Positions 52,303 to 61,124 of a stretch of 64,000 bases of DNA are shown piece after piece. Under the pieces are notes generated by a model. That model did not search any database. It worked only from the letters and a program-made list of their open reading frames with translations, and was not told where the DNA came from. How positions within the stretch are numbered: position 1 is the first letter of the stretch; each line of letters starts with the position of its first letter. Source of the DNA: Sinorhizobium meliloti (GTDB lineage Bacteria; Pseudomonadota; Alphaproteobacteria; Rhizobiales; Rhizobiaceae); contig NZ_CP141213.1 of the NCBI RefSeq assembly GCF_035610345.1, forward strand, positions 558,001-622,000, given 5' to 3'. The position numbers and the translations under genes were made by a program.

Positions 52303-52360
52303 GCGAGGGTCGCAGAGCGATACAGTTGGGGCTGGGGCGTCTTCGCTCTGCGACCCTCGC
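52303..52360. repeat. 17-bp perfect inverted repeat
   Basis: GCGAGGGTCGCAGAGCG (52303-52319) and its exact complement (52344-52360) flank 24 nt rich in G. As RNA this is a very stable hairpin. No T-run follows. A miniature element or processed RNA hairpin are both possible. Confidence 0.6.
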
Positions 52361-52451
52361 GCGCCCGGGCGGCAGTTGGGGCTTTCCGTTATCCCGAGAA
52401 CGCGCAACCACTGGCATAGGTTATGGGAACTCGGCACGCAACGGTCCTAGG

Positions 52452-52487
52452 ACCTATGGCCGGAAGCGTCGGACTAAGGTCTTAGAG
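52452..52487. repeat. TAGGACC-type inverted repeat (copy 2)
   Basis: GCAACGGTCCTAGGACCTATGG ... GTCGGACTAAGGTCTTA aligns with the copy at 7440-7489 over both arms and the central GTCGGAC. The arms are imperfect here (TAGGACCT with AGGTCTTA). Confidence 0.55.
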
Positions 52488-52519
52488 CATTTCCAGGAAA
52501 AGGGCGCAGCTTCAATGAT

Positions 52520-52990
52520 CTAGACGGGAACGGCAGTGGAGTATTTGACGCTCTTCAGCGCGAAGTGAGACGACGAGTTCGCCACTGCCTCGTGGGTGAG
52601 GATGCCGCGCATCAGCAGGCGCTCGTAGTCGGCGACATCGGCAACGAGGACCCGTAGCAGGTAATCCCAATCACCCGACATGGAATAGCATTCGAGAACT
52701 TCCTCGTGGCTTTCCACGAAGCGTTCGAAATTTCGGCGCGCAACCGGATCATGGGACTTCATGCGCACCTGGCAGAAGACGTTCAATCCGCGTCCGACCA
52801 GGTCGGGATTGACGAGGCTCACGGTCTTGACCAGCACCCCCGCCGTCTCGAGCGCCTTGATGCGCCGCCAGCAGGACGCCGGCGAGGCACCGACCGCCTC
52901 CGCCAAGGCTGCATGGCTGATGTCGCCCCGGTCCTGGAGGATTCCTAGAATCTTTCGGTCGATCGCGTCGAGATTGAATGAATTCATCAT
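52520..52990 (-). CDS. Lrp/AsnC family transcriptional regulator
   Basis: 156 residues. N-terminal HTH: LDAIDRKILGILQDRGDISHAALAEAVGASPASCWRRIKALETAGVL. The C-terminal RAM domain (FCQVRMKSHDPVARRNFERFVESHEEVLECYSMSGDWDYLLRVLVADVADYERLL) binds an amino acid. GAGGAG precedes the ATG at 52990. It is divergent from the fused E1 gene with a 116-bp gap, the arrangement of bkdR-type activators of branched-chain 2-oxoacid dehydrogenases, so branched-chain amino acids are its likely effectors. Confidence 0.92.
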   Translation of the reverse strand: MMNSFNLDAIDRKILGILQDRGDISHAALAEAVGASPASCWRRIKALETAGVLVKTVSLVNPDLVGRGLNVFCQVRMKSHDPVARRNFERFVESHEEVLECYSMSGDWDYLLRVLVADVADYERLLMRGILTHEAVANSSSHFALKSVKYSTAVPV

Positions 52991-53106
52991 AAACTCCTCA
53001 AAACCGAAACATTCTCATCAAAGCCTAGCTAAAAAACGACCAGATTGAAACCGTTTTGCGCGTCGAGCGGCGTAGTCTTGATCTCGGAGGACCGGAGGAG
53101 ACCCTG

Positions 53107-55185
53107 ATGGCTCAGGCCGCACTCAAAAAGGACCGGCGCAACGCACCGGACGAGAGCATCGACTGGAAGAAGGTCGTGCAACTTCTGCTCCTGTCGCGCG
53201 CCCTGGACGAGATGGAAGAGCAGCGGCTGGTCCCGGAGAAAAAGGTCCTCTACCAATTTTCGGCCCGCGGCCATGACATGGCGCAGATTCTCCTGGGGCT
53301 TCACCTCACGGGCAGGCATGACGCGGCATGCGGCTATTATCGCTCGCGCCCGCTGCTGCTCGCGCTCGGCGTCGATCCGGCGGACGCGCTCGGCTCGGCG
53401 ATGGGGCGCGCGGGCGGATATTCCGACGGCCGGGATATCGGTGTCGTCTTCAACTATCCCAACCCGCACGGCGCCTCGGCCCTGCCGATGTGCGGCGGCG
53501 TGGGCACCCAGTACACGCCGACGGCCGGCTGGGCGCAGGCGATCACCTATTTCAGCGAAGTTCTCGGAAAGGAGGAATATCGGAAGGATGTTGCCGTCGT
53601 GCTGGGCGGTGACGGTTCCGTTGCCTCCAACGGCTTCTGGTCCGCTCTGACGATCGCGACGACGCAGGGCCTGCCGCTGCTCTTCTATATCGAAGACAAC
53701 GGCTTCGGCATCTCCGTTCCGTCGAGCTTCCAGACACCCGAGGGCAATATTGCCGGCAATCTCGCCGGCTGGAAAAACTTGACCGTTCTCGACGGCGACG
53801 GCTCGGATCCCGAAGAGGCCGCCCGGCTTACGAAGGGCGCCGTGGAACTGGTGCGCGAAGGGCGGATGCCGGTGCTGCTCAGGCTCGAGGTGCCGCGCCT
53901 CGAAGGGCACAGCTTCCAGGATACCCAGACCTACAAGAGCGAGGAGCTCGTCAGGAGCGAATGGGCACACGATCCCCTGCCGCGGCTGAGGGACTACCTC
54001 GTCCCCGCCCTGTTGAGCGCAGAGGAATGGAACGAAGCTGCGAGAGACGCGAAGGCTGCCGCCGAACGGGCGCGCATGGAGGCCGAATCCCGGCCGGTCG
54101 CCGACCCCGAAACAGTGACCAGCAATGTCTTCTTCGAAGGCCAGATGCAGGTCATGGGCGGACAGCACTCTGCCGGCTACCGTCCGCCGGAAACGACGGA
54201 AACCGTGACGGGCGACGGCCAGAGGATCAACATGGTGACGGCGATCCGCCGCACGCTCGATCACGAGATGTCGGTGAACGAGAGGGTCGTCCTCTTCGGC
54301 GAGGATATCGGCCCGAAGGGCGGCGTCCATGCCGTGACCCTCGGGCTGCAGGAGAAATACGGTACCGCCCGCGTCTTCGACACGTCGCTCTCGGAGGAAG
54401 GCATCATCGGCCGGGCGGTGGGCATGGCGCTCGCGGGGCTCGTGCCGGTGCCGGAAATCCAGTTCCGCAAATATGCCGAGCCCGCGATCGAGCAGCTCAA
54501 CGATTGCGGCACGATCCGCTGGCGGACCAGCAACCGCTTCGCCGCGCCGATCGTCGTGCGGATGGCGGGGGGATTCTTCAAATGCGGCGATCCGTGGCAC
54601 AGCCAGACGAACGAGGTCGCCTTCGTCCACCAGCCCGGCTGGAAGATCGCCGTACCCTCCAATGCCGAGGACGCCGTCGGGCTCCTGCGCACCGCCTTGC
54701 GCGGGAACGACCCGGTGATCTTCTTCGAGCACCGGGCCATGCTCGATCATCCCTGGGCGCGGCGGCCCTATCCCGGCGATGCCTTCGCCCTGCCTTTCGG
54801 CAAGGCGAAGTTCGCGCGTGAAGGTCGCGACATCACCATCGTCACCTGGGGCGCCATGGTGCCGCGTTGCGAAGAGGCGGCCGAGGGGATCTCCGCCGAT
54901 GTGATCGATCTGAGAACCCTGATGCCCTGGGACAGGAAAGCGGTCATCGCTTCCGTGCGCCGCACCCGCCGGTGCCTCATCGTCCACGAGGACCTCGCAA
55001 CGGCGGGTTTCGGCGCGGAGATTGCCGCAGCGGTCGCCGACGAAGCCTTCATCGATCTCGACGCGCCGATCTCGCGTCTCACCATGCCGGATATTCCCAG
55101 CCCCCATAATCCCGTCCTGCTCGACTGGGCGGTTCCATCGACGGAACGCATACGCCAGAAGATCACCGACCTTCTGGAGTTCTGA
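53107..55185 (+). CDS. 2-oxoacid dehydrogenase E1, alpha-beta fusion
   Basis: 692 residues joining two normally separate subunits. E1-alpha (1 to about 330) carries the ThDP segment VVLGGDGSVASNGFWSALTIATTQGLPLLFYIEDNGFGIS. E1-beta (about 370 on) has INMVTAIRRTLDHEMSVNERVVLFGEDIGPKGGVHAVTLGL and PVPEIQFRKYAEPAIEQLNDCGTIRW. It decarboxylates a 2-oxoacid, probably branched-chain, and transfers the acyl group to the E2 encoded 2 bp downstream. GGAGGA precedes the ATG at 53107. No E3 gene is in the window. Confidence 0.93.
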   Translation: MAQAALKKDRRNAPDESIDWKKVVQLLLLSRALDEMEEQRLVPEKKVLYQFSARGHDMAQILLGLHLTGRHDAACGYYRSRPLLLALGVDPADALGSAMGRAGGYSDGRDIGVVFNYPNPHGASALPMCGGVGTQYTPTAGWAQAITYFSEVLGKEEYRKDVAVVLGGDGSVASNGFWSALTIATTQGLPLLFYIEDNGFGISVPSSFQTPEGNIAGNLAGWKNLTVLDGDGSDPEEAARLTKGAVELVREGRMPVLLRLEVPRLEGHSFQDTQTYKSEELVRSEWAHDPLPRLRDYLVPALLSAEEWNEAARDAKAAAERARMEAESRPVADPETVTSNVFFEGQMQVMGGQHSAGYRPPETTETVTGDGQRINMVTAIRRTLDHEMSVNERVVLFGEDIGPKGGVHAVTLGLQEKYGTARVFDTSLSEEGIIGRAVGMALAGLVPVPEIQFRKYAEPAIEQLNDCGTIRWRTSNRFAAPIVVRMAGGFFKCGDPWHSQTNEVAFVHQPGWKIAVPSNAEDAVGLLRTALRGNDPVIFFEHRAMLDHPWARRPYPGDAFALPFGKAKFAREGRDITIVTWGAMVPRCEEAAEGISADVIDLRTLMPWDRKAVIASVRRTRRCLIVHEDLATAGFGAEIAAAVADEAFIDLDAPISRLTMPDIPSPHNPVLLDWAVPSTERIRQKITDLLEF

Positions 55186-55187
55186 GA

Positions 55188-56351
55188 ATGGGCGATCTCA
55201 TCGACATTCAGGCTCCGCTGGAGCAGGAGGGGACCAAAGCGGTCGTCCGCAATTGGCTAAGGAAGATCGGCGAGACGGTCAAATCGGGCGATCCGCTGGT
55301 CGAGCTCGAGACCGACAAGGTGACCCAGGAGGTGTCGGCGCCCGCCGACGGGGTGCTCGCGGAAATCCTGATGCGAAATGGCGACGATGCCCCGCCCGGC
55401 GCCGTTCTCGGCCGGATCGGCAGCGAGGCTGCCGGGGCGGGACACGCGCCGCGTTATTCGCCGGCCGTGCGGCATGCAGCGGAAGAATATGGCCTGGATC
55501 CGGCCACCGTCACCGGCACCGGCAGGGGTGGTCGCGTCACGCGCGCCGACATGGACAGGGCGTTTACGGCCCGGCAGGAAGGCACTGCTTCGGTCGCGGC
55601 CGAGGCTGGCGGCAGGGGAGCGGCACCCAAGTCGCGCAGGATACCCCATAGCGCCATGCGCGCCGCGATCGCCGAACATATGCTCACCTCCGTCACGACG
55701 GCGCCGCATGTGACGGCGGTGTTCGAGGCCGATTTCTCGGCGGTGATGCGCCATCGGGACGAACATGGGAAGAGGCTTGCCGCTGACGGCGCCAAGCTCT
55801 CCTATACGGCTTATGTGGTTTCGGCCTGCGTGGCGGCGATGCGCGCGGTCCCCGAGGTCAACAGCCGCTGGCACGAGGATGCGCTCGAAACATTCGACGA
55901 CATCAATATCGGCGTGGGTATTTCCCTCGGGGACAAGGGCCTGGTCGTGCCGGTCCTCCATCGGGCGCAGGACCTGTCGCTTGCCGAGATTGCGGCCCGG
56001 CTACAGGAGCTGACGACGCGCGCGCGTTCGAACGCGCTCTCCCGCGCGGACGTGACGGGCGGCACCTTCACTATTTCCAATCATGGCGTCTCCGGATCGC
56101 TGCTCGCGGCGCCGATCATTATCAACCAGCCGCAATCGGCGATCCTGGGCGTGGGCAAGCTCGACAAGCGGGTGGTCGTCCGCGAGGTGGATGGCGCCGA
56201 CACGATCCAGATACGCCCGATGGCCTATGTGTCGCTGACGATCGACCATCGTGCGCTGGACGGCCACCAGACCAATGCGTGGCTGACGCATTTCGTCCGC
56301 GTGATCGAGACCTGGCCTACTGATCAGGGGCGATTACAGGCCCCAGATTAA
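55188..56351 (+). CDS. Dihydrolipoamide acyltransferase E2
   Basis: 387 residues. One lipoyl domain with the modified Lys at about 44 (VELETDKVTQEVSAPADG); a peripheral subunit-binding domain at about 88-126 (RYSPAVRHAAEEYGLDPATVTGTGRGGRVTRADM); then the catalytic domain with HGVSGSLLAAPIIINQPQSAILGVG and the active-site SLTIDHRALDGHQTN. It forms the complex core and passes the acyl group to CoA. It begins 2 bp after the E1 stop, so translation is coupled. The E3 partner must be encoded elsewhere. Confidence 0.94.
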   Translation: MGDLIDIQAPLEQEGTKAVVRNWLRKIGETVKSGDPLVELETDKVTQEVSAPADGVLAEILMRNGDDAPPGAVLGRIGSEAAGAGHAPRYSPAVRHAAEEYGLDPATVTGTGRGGRVTRADMDRAFTARQEGTASVAAEAGGRGAAPKSRRIPHSAMRAAIAEHMLTSVTTAPHVTAVFEADFSAVMRHRDEHGKRLAADGAKLSYTAYVVSACVAAMRAVPEVNSRWHEDALETFDDINIGVGISLGDKGLVVPVLHRAQDLSLAEIAARLQELTTRARSNALSRADVTGGTFTISNHGVSGSLLAAPIIINQPQSAILGVGKLDKRVVVREVDGADTIQIRPMAYVSLTIDHRALDGHQTNAWLTHFVRVIETWPTDQGRLQAPD

Positions 56352-56359
56352 AGATCTTT

Positions 56360-56379
56360 GCGCGTCTGATAAGACGCGC
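56360..56379. repeat. GCGCGTCT hairpin repeat (member B)
   Basis: GCGCGTCT-GATA-AGACGCGC, a perfect 8-bp stem starting 8 bp after the E2 stop and followed by GGCTGTAAATGA. Same type as the hairpin at 23595. Position suggests a transcript end. Confidence 0.6.
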
Positions 56380-56427
56380 GGCTGTAAATGACCCTCCCGG
56401 CCCCTGATCGTCGCCCAAAACGGCGAT

Positions 56428-56441
56428 TGAAATCGATTACA
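56428..56441 (+). promoter_or_regulatory. Candidate LacI-family operator
   Basis: TGAAATCGATTACA is one base from the perfect palindrome TGAAATCGATTTCA and has the central CG typical of LacI-family operators. It lies 41 bp before the ABC binding-protein start, in the promoter region of an operon that encodes its own LacI regulator. Confidence 0.5.
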
Positions 56442-56481
56442 TTTTCTGGCTTCATGTGCCGGCAAGATTTGGGAGGATCTT

Positions 56482-57504
56482 ATGAAGAAACTTATCGCAT
56501 TTGCGCTGGGCACCGTCGCGTCCATCGTCCTGTCGGCATCCGCTCACGCCGAGACCTTTAAAATAGGTCTCTCCAACGGCTGGGTCGGCAGCGAGTGGCG
56601 CACCCAGATGATCGACGAGGCGAAGGCCGCCGCTGCGGAATGGAAGGAAAAAGGCGTCGACGTCGAGGTCTCCGTCCAGAGCGCCAATGTCGACGTGCCC
56701 GGGCAGATCGCGCATATCCGCAACTTCATCGCGGAAGGGGTGAACGCCATCATCGTCAACCCCAACAGCCCGACCGCCTTCGATCCGATCTTCGCCCAGG
56801 CGAAGGAAGCCGGCATCCTGGTGATCGCCACCGACGCGGAAGTCTCTTCGCCCGATGCCATCTATGTCGGCATCGACCAGACCGCCTGGGGTGCCGCGGG
56901 CGCCAAGTGGCTCGCCGAAACGCTCGGCGGCAAGGGCAAGGTGGTTGCGATCAACGGCGTCGCCGGCCATCCGGCGAACGAGATGCGCGTCGCCGGCTAC
57001 AAGAGCGTCTTCAAGGATTATCCGGATATCCAGGTCGTCAACGAGGTCAATGCCAACTGGGACCAGGCGCAGGGCCAGCAGGCGATGCAGAACATTCTTG
57101 CCACCTATCCGGACATCAACGGCGTGCTGGTGCAGGACGGCATGGCGGCCGGTGCCTGGAAATCGATCATGGACGCCGGCAAGGCCGGCGAGATCGCGGC
57201 AACCGGCGAAATCCGCAAGGACTTCATCGACCTCTGGATCAAGGAAAAACTGAACTCGGGAGCGACCGTGAATCCGCCCGGCGTCATGGCGAGTGCCCTC
57301 AACGTCGCCGTTTTGATGCTGCAGGGCAAGGAACTGAAGGAGCCGGCAAAGGCCGGACAATACGGCAACGCGCTCTACCTGCCGATTCCCTTCATCGACT
57401 CCAAGAACGTGGCGGAAGCCGCAAAGCAGCTCGAGGGCAAGCCCGGCTATTATTCCTATACGAGCTCGCTTTCGATCGAGGAGGCGGAAGCGCTGTTCAA
57501 GTGA
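56482..57504 (+). CDS. Sugar/polyol ABC transporter substrate-binding protein
   Basis: 340 residues with a signal peptide (MKKLIAFALGTVASIVLSASAHAE) and the type-I periplasmic fold of RbsB-like proteins: KIGLSNGWVGSEWRTQMIDEAKAAAAEW, GVNAIIVNPNSPTAFDPIFAQAKEAGILVIATDAEV, and a ligand-loop region YPDINGVLVQDGMAAGAW. It captures a sugar or sugar alcohol for the downstream ATPase and two permeases. GGGAGG precedes the ATG at 56482. It is the first gene of the operon, preceded by a candidate LacI operator. Confidence 0.93.
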   Translation: MKKLIAFALGTVASIVLSASAHAETFKIGLSNGWVGSEWRTQMIDEAKAAAAEWKEKGVDVEVSVQSANVDVPGQIAHIRNFIAEGVNAIIVNPNSPTAFDPIFAQAKEAGILVIATDAEVSSPDAIYVGIDQTAWGAAGAKWLAETLGGKGKVVAINGVAGHPANEMRVAGYKSVFKDYPDIQVVNEVNANWDQAQGQQAMQNILATYPDINGVLVQDGMAAGAWKSIMDAGKAGEIAATGEIRKDFIDLWIKEKLNSGATVNPPGVMASALNVAVLMLQGKELKEPAKAGQYGNALYLPIPFIDSKNVAEAAKQLEGKPGYYSYTSSLSIEEAEALFK

Positions 57505-57578
57505 GCCTTCGGCGGGGCGCTGAGGCATTGCGCGTCCCGTTGGGCGCGCATGCTCCCGGTAACACTTTGTCTTGCTGC

Positions 57579-57618
57579 ATGTTTCTATCCCTAAATCCGC
57601 CAGGATTTGAGGAAACAT
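57579..57618. repeat. Interrupted palindrome between binding-protein and ATPase genes
   Basis: ATGTTTC ... AAATCC-GCCA-GGATTT ... GAAACAT: nested complementary arms in the 169-bp gap. The wording resembles a common rhizobial intergenic palindrome. As an mRNA hairpin it would protect the binding-protein message and lower downstream expression, as in many ABC operons. Confidence 0.55.
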
Positions 57619-57673
57619 AAAGTAGCCGATCCCGGCCAGCGCCCGCCAAACCGAAGCGAACGGACGAGTTTCC

Positions 57674-59179
57674 ATGTCGAAATTGAAACTGAGCGGCGTG
57701 AGCAAGGCTTACGGCGCGACCCTGGCGGTCCGCCGAGGCGATCTTGAGCTCATGGCCGGCGAGGTCCATGTCCTGATGGGTTCCAACGGCTCGGGAAAAA
57801 GCACCCTCTGCAAGATCATTGCGGGCAGCGTGCGGCCCGACGGCGGCAGGATCCTGGTCGACGACCAGCCTGTGACGATCAGCGGACCGCGCTCGGCGCG
57901 AGCCCACGGCATCGGCATCTTCTATCAGGAACTCAGCCTCGCCGCGCACCGCTCGGTCGAGGAAAACATCTCGCTCGGCAAGCTGCCGGTCAAATCGCGG
58001 GTCTTCATCGACCGCTGGGAACTCAGGCAACGCGCGGCGCGCTATATCGGCCTTTTCGAAGGCGTCTGCGGCGAAGGGTTTTCCGCCGACACACTCGTCG
58101 GCAACCTGCGCCCCGACCAGCGTCAGCTCGTCGAGATCATGAAGGCGCTGGCCAGCGAGGCGCCGCTCCTCATCTTCGACGAGCCGACCTCGGCGCTCGA
58201 CCGAGCCCAGGTGGAGCGCTTCTTCGAAATCCTGCGCGATCTCAAGCGTCGCGGGCGGGGCATCATCTTCATTTCGCACCGCATGGACGAGATCAAGGCG
58301 ATCGGCGACCGCGTCACTATCATTCGCGACGGCGAGACCATCACCACGCTCAACCTGGGCGACACGGACCCGGCAACCGTGATCCGGCTGATGGTCGGCG
58401 GTGCCGGCGACATGCCGGCAACGCAATCCTCAGTGCCGGCGTTGGTGGAGGGTGAAGGAGGCGCCGCGCTGACGGTGCGCGATTTTTCCGGCCGCGGTTT
58501 CCGCAATGTAAGTTTCGAGGTTGGCCGCGGCGAGATTCTCGGCTTCGGCGGGCTGCACGGCCAGGGCCAATCGGCGGTGCTCAGAGCGATCTTCGGCGCC
58601 GGCTCGATCGCCTCGGGCGAAATCCTCATCGGCGACAGCCGCTTCGACGCTTCGAACCCGCGTGACGCGATCCGGCGCGGCTGCGCCTATGTCTCCGGCG
58701 ACCGCATCCGCGACGGCGTCATCAGCGGAAGACCGATCATCGAGAACGTCACGCCGATCCATTATCTGCGCGACCGGCTGATGATCGCTCGGCCGGGCAA
58801 GCTGCGCGACAGGGTGGCGCCGGCGCTGGAAAGCATGCACACCAAATTCGCGAGCCTCTTCCACCCGATCGGTTCGCTTTCGGGCGGCAATCAGCAGAAG
58901 GTGATCATCGCCCGCTGGCTGATCGACCGCCCCGACGTGCTGCTGCTCGACGACCCGACCAAGGGCATCGACCTGTCCGCCAAGGCGGACCTCTTCGCGC
59001 TGATCCGGCAACTGGCGGCGGAGGGGCTCGGCATTGTCCTCTATTCTTCCGAGGATGCCGAACTGCTCGGCAACGCCAACCGCATTCTCGTCTTCAACGG
59101 CGGATCGGTCAGCCGGGAGCTTACGGGGGCGGACCGCACCCGCTACAATCTATATCAAGCCGCTTACGAGGCCGCGTGA
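57674..59179 (+). CDS. Sugar ABC transporter ATP-binding protein (two ABC domains)
   Basis: 501 residues, RbsA/XylG type. The first ABC half has Walker A GSNGSGKSTL near residue 38 and Walker B APLLIFDEPTSALD. The second half has a degenerate P-loop (FGGLHGQGQSAVL) but an intact signature SLSGGNQQKVIIARWL and DVLLLDDPTKGIDL. It powers import with the two permeases downstream; its stop overlaps the first permease start (ATGA). The degenerate second site is normal for this family. Confidence 0.94.
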   Translation: MSKLKLSGVSKAYGATLAVRRGDLELMAGEVHVLMGSNGSGKSTLCKIIAGSVRPDGGRILVDDQPVTISGPRSARAHGIGIFYQELSLAAHRSVEENISLGKLPVKSRVFIDRWELRQRAARYIGLFEGVCGEGFSADTLVGNLRPDQRQLVEIMKALASEAPLLIFDEPTSALDRAQVERFFEILRDLKRRGRGIIFISHRMDEIKAIGDRVTIIRDGETITTLNLGDTDPATVIRLMVGGAGDMPATQSSVPALVEGEGGAALTVRDFSGRGFRNVSFEVGRGEILGFGGLHGQGQSAVLRAIFGAGSIASGEILIGDSRFDASNPRDAIRRGCAYVSGDRIRDGVISGRPIIENVTPIHYLRDRLMIARPGKLRDRVAPALESMHTKFASLFHPIGSLSGGNQQKVIIARWLIDRPDVLLLDDPTKGIDLSAKADLFALIRQLAAEGLGIVLYSSEDAELLGNANRILVFNGGSVSRELTGADRTRYNLYQAAYEAA

Positions 59180-60171
59180 TGGCAGAGACCGCAACCGTCC
59201 CGACATACCGGCGCGCCGGCGGCATCGGCAGGCTGCTGGAGCGCTATCCTTTCCTGCCCGCGCTCGTGATCGTCGCCGTACTCCTTCTCCTCAACGGCTT
59301 CTTTTCGCCGAACAGCCTGACATTTCGGGCTCTGACCGGGCTGCTCAGCACCTATATGGCGCTGATCCTGCTCGCGATCGCACAGACCTACGTCGTCTAT
59401 GCCGGCGATATCGACCTCTCTGCCGGCGCGATCCTCTCGCTGGTCAATGTCGCGATCGTGGTTCTGATGGAACGCTGGGGAGGCGGTGCCGGCGCGGTGT
59501 TCCTGGCACTGGCCATCGGTCTCCTGCTCGGGCTGGCCTGCGGGCTCGTGAACGGCCTCGTCGTCGCGGCTCTGCGGCTGCAGGCGATCGTCGCGACCTT
59601 CGCGACCAGCATCTTCTTCACGGGCCTTGCGCTTTACATCCTGCCCGTTGCCGGCACGCCGGCGCCGGCGCTCTTCTGGCGCACCTATGGCGGCCGGCTT
59701 TTCGGCGTTCCCTTCGTCTTCTACATCCTGGCGGCCCTCGTCATCCTCCTCGCGGTGATGAGCCGCACCAGGCTGGTCACGCAACTGCTTGCCGTTGGCG
59801 ACGACCAGCAGGCGGCCTACCAGACCGGGCTGCCTGTCATAGCGACCCGGATCAAGGGCTATGTGCTCTGCGGCCTCTTTTCCGCGCTCGCCGCCTTCTG
59901 CATCACCGGCGATACCGCAAGCGGCGATCCGCTGGTCGGGGGCAAGATGACGCTCTACAGCGTCGCGGCGGTCGTGCTCGGCGGCAGCGCCCTCTCCGGC
60001 GGCTGGGGCACCGTCGTCGGCTCGCTGCTCGGGGCGCTGACGATAGGGCTCATCAACTCGGTCGTCTTTTTCATGGGCACGCCGTCCGAGTGGCAGAACT
60101 TCGTGCAGGGCCTCGCGATCCTCCTCGTCCTGATGGCGGGCGTGCTTGCCGGCAGGAGGGCGCGCTCATGA
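59179..60171 (+). CDS. Sugar ABC transporter permease 1
   Basis: 330 residues, RbsC family, about ten helices. TYVVYAGDIDLSAGAILSLVNVAIVVL, LACGLVNGLVVAALRLQAIVATFATSIFFTGLALYI and AVVLGGSALSGGWGTVVGSLLGAL are typical. Its ATG overlaps the ATPase stop by 1 bp and its end overlaps permease 2 by 4 bp. With permease 2 it probably forms a heterodimeric channel. Confidence 0.93.
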   Translation: MAETATVPTYRRAGGIGRLLERYPFLPALVIVAVLLLLNGFFSPNSLTFRALTGLLSTYMALILLAIAQTYVVYAGDIDLSAGAILSLVNVAIVVLMERWGGGAGAVFLALAIGLLLGLACGLVNGLVVAALRLQAIVATFATSIFFTGLALYILPVAGTPAPALFWRTYGGRLFGVPFVFYILAALVILLAVMSRTRLVTQLLAVGDDQQAAYQTGLPVIATRIKGYVLCGLFSALAAFCITGDTASGDPLVGGKMTLYSVAAVVLGGSALSGGWGTVVGSLLGALTIGLINSVVFFMGTPSEWQNFVQGLAILLVLMAGVLAGRRARS

Positions 60172-61124
60172 GCCGAGTGGTGTCCTTCGTCCGGCAGCCG
60201 ATCGTCGTCGCGCTCGCGCTCATCGTGCTGCTCCTCTATCTCGGCGAGGCGCTGTCGCCGGGCCTTGCGACCGGCGGTCAGATCCTGCGGCTCCTGATCG
60301 TCGCCTCGCTGCTCGGCATCGTCGCGGCCGGTCAGAACGTCGTCATCCTCGGCGGACGCGAAGGAATCGATCTCTCGGTCGGCGGCGTCGTCTCGCTCTC
60401 GGCGATCCTCGCGGGCAACGTCATGAACGGCGCCGATGGCGGCATCTTGCCGGCCGTCGCCGCCTGCCTTGCGGCCGGCGCCTTCTTCGGCCTCCTGAAC
60501 GGGCTCGGCGTCACGCTTCTCAGAATCCCGCCGCTGGTGATGACGCTCGGAATGCTGGGCGTGCTGCAGGGGCTTCTCGTCGTCATCCGGATGGGAATTC
60601 CCTCCGGCCAGGCCGCGCCGGCGCTCTCGCGCTTCGTCACGCAACCGCTCGCCTACGGCATTCCCGGCATCATCTGGCTCTGGATCGTGATCGGCATCCT
60701 AATGGCGCTCATGCTCAACCGCACCGTCTTCGGCCATCGCATCTATGCGATCGGCTCCAACGAGCACGCGGCCTACATGGCCGGCGTGCCGGTCAAGCTG
60801 GTCCGCATCGCGCTCTTCATGATCTCCGGCATGTTCGCCGCGATCGCCGGCCTCTGCCTGCTCGGCTATTCCGGCACGTCTTTCGCCAATGTCGGCGAGC
60901 AGTACATGCTCCCCTCGATCATCGCGGTCGTCTTCGGCGGCACATCGCTTGCCGGGGGCAAGGGCGGCTACACCGGCACCATGGCGGGCGCGGTCCTGCT
61001 GGTCATCCTGCAGAGCATCCTGACGACCATCAACATCGAGGAGTCCGGACGCCAGATGGTGTTCGGCGCGACGCTGCTCCTGTTGATGATGTTCTACGGA
61101 CGGGGCCGGGCGATGCGCGCATGA
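60168..61124 (+). CDS. Sugar ABC transporter permease 2
   Basis: 318 residues, RbsC family. GQNVVILGGREGIDLSVGGVVSLSAILAGNVMN, GLLNGLGVTLLRIPPLVMTLGMLGVLQGLL, AIGSNEHAAYMAGVPVKLVRIALFMISGMFAAIAGLCL and AVVFGGTSLAGGKGGYTGTMAGAVLLVILQSIL give the permease signature and about nine to ten helices. The start overlaps permease 1 (ATGA) and the stop overlaps the LacI gene, so five genes are translationally linked. Confidence 0.93.
   Translation: MSRVVSFVRQPIVVALALIVLLLYLGEALSPGLATGGQILRLLIVASLLGIVAAGQNVVILGGREGIDLSVGGVVSLSAILAGNVMNGADGGILPAVAACLAAGAFFGLLNGLGVTLLRIPPLVMTLGMLGVLQGLLVVIRMGIPSGQAAPALSRFVTQPLAYGIPGIIWLWIVIGILMALMLNRTVFGHRIYAIGSNEHAAYMAGVPVKLVRIALFMISGMFAAIAGLCLLGYSGTSFANVGEQYMLPSIIAVVFGGTSLAGGKGGYTGTMAGAVLLVILQSILTTINIEESGRQMVFGATLLLLMMFYGRGRAMRA

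Larger units (their letters stand above)
51983..52519. other. Gene-free interval with two inverted-repeat structures
   Basis: No convincing gene in about 540 bp. It contains a long inverted repeat (52303-52360), a repeated word CAGTTGGGGCT (52323 and 52371) and a second copy of the TAGGACC-type inverted repeat (52452-52487). It may hold a small element, an RNA, or the regulatory leader of the Lrp region. Confidence 0.55.

Noticed and set aside
53029..55107. 692-codon antisense frame over the E1 gene
   Set aside because: Same reason: shadow of a well-supported gene, no motifs.
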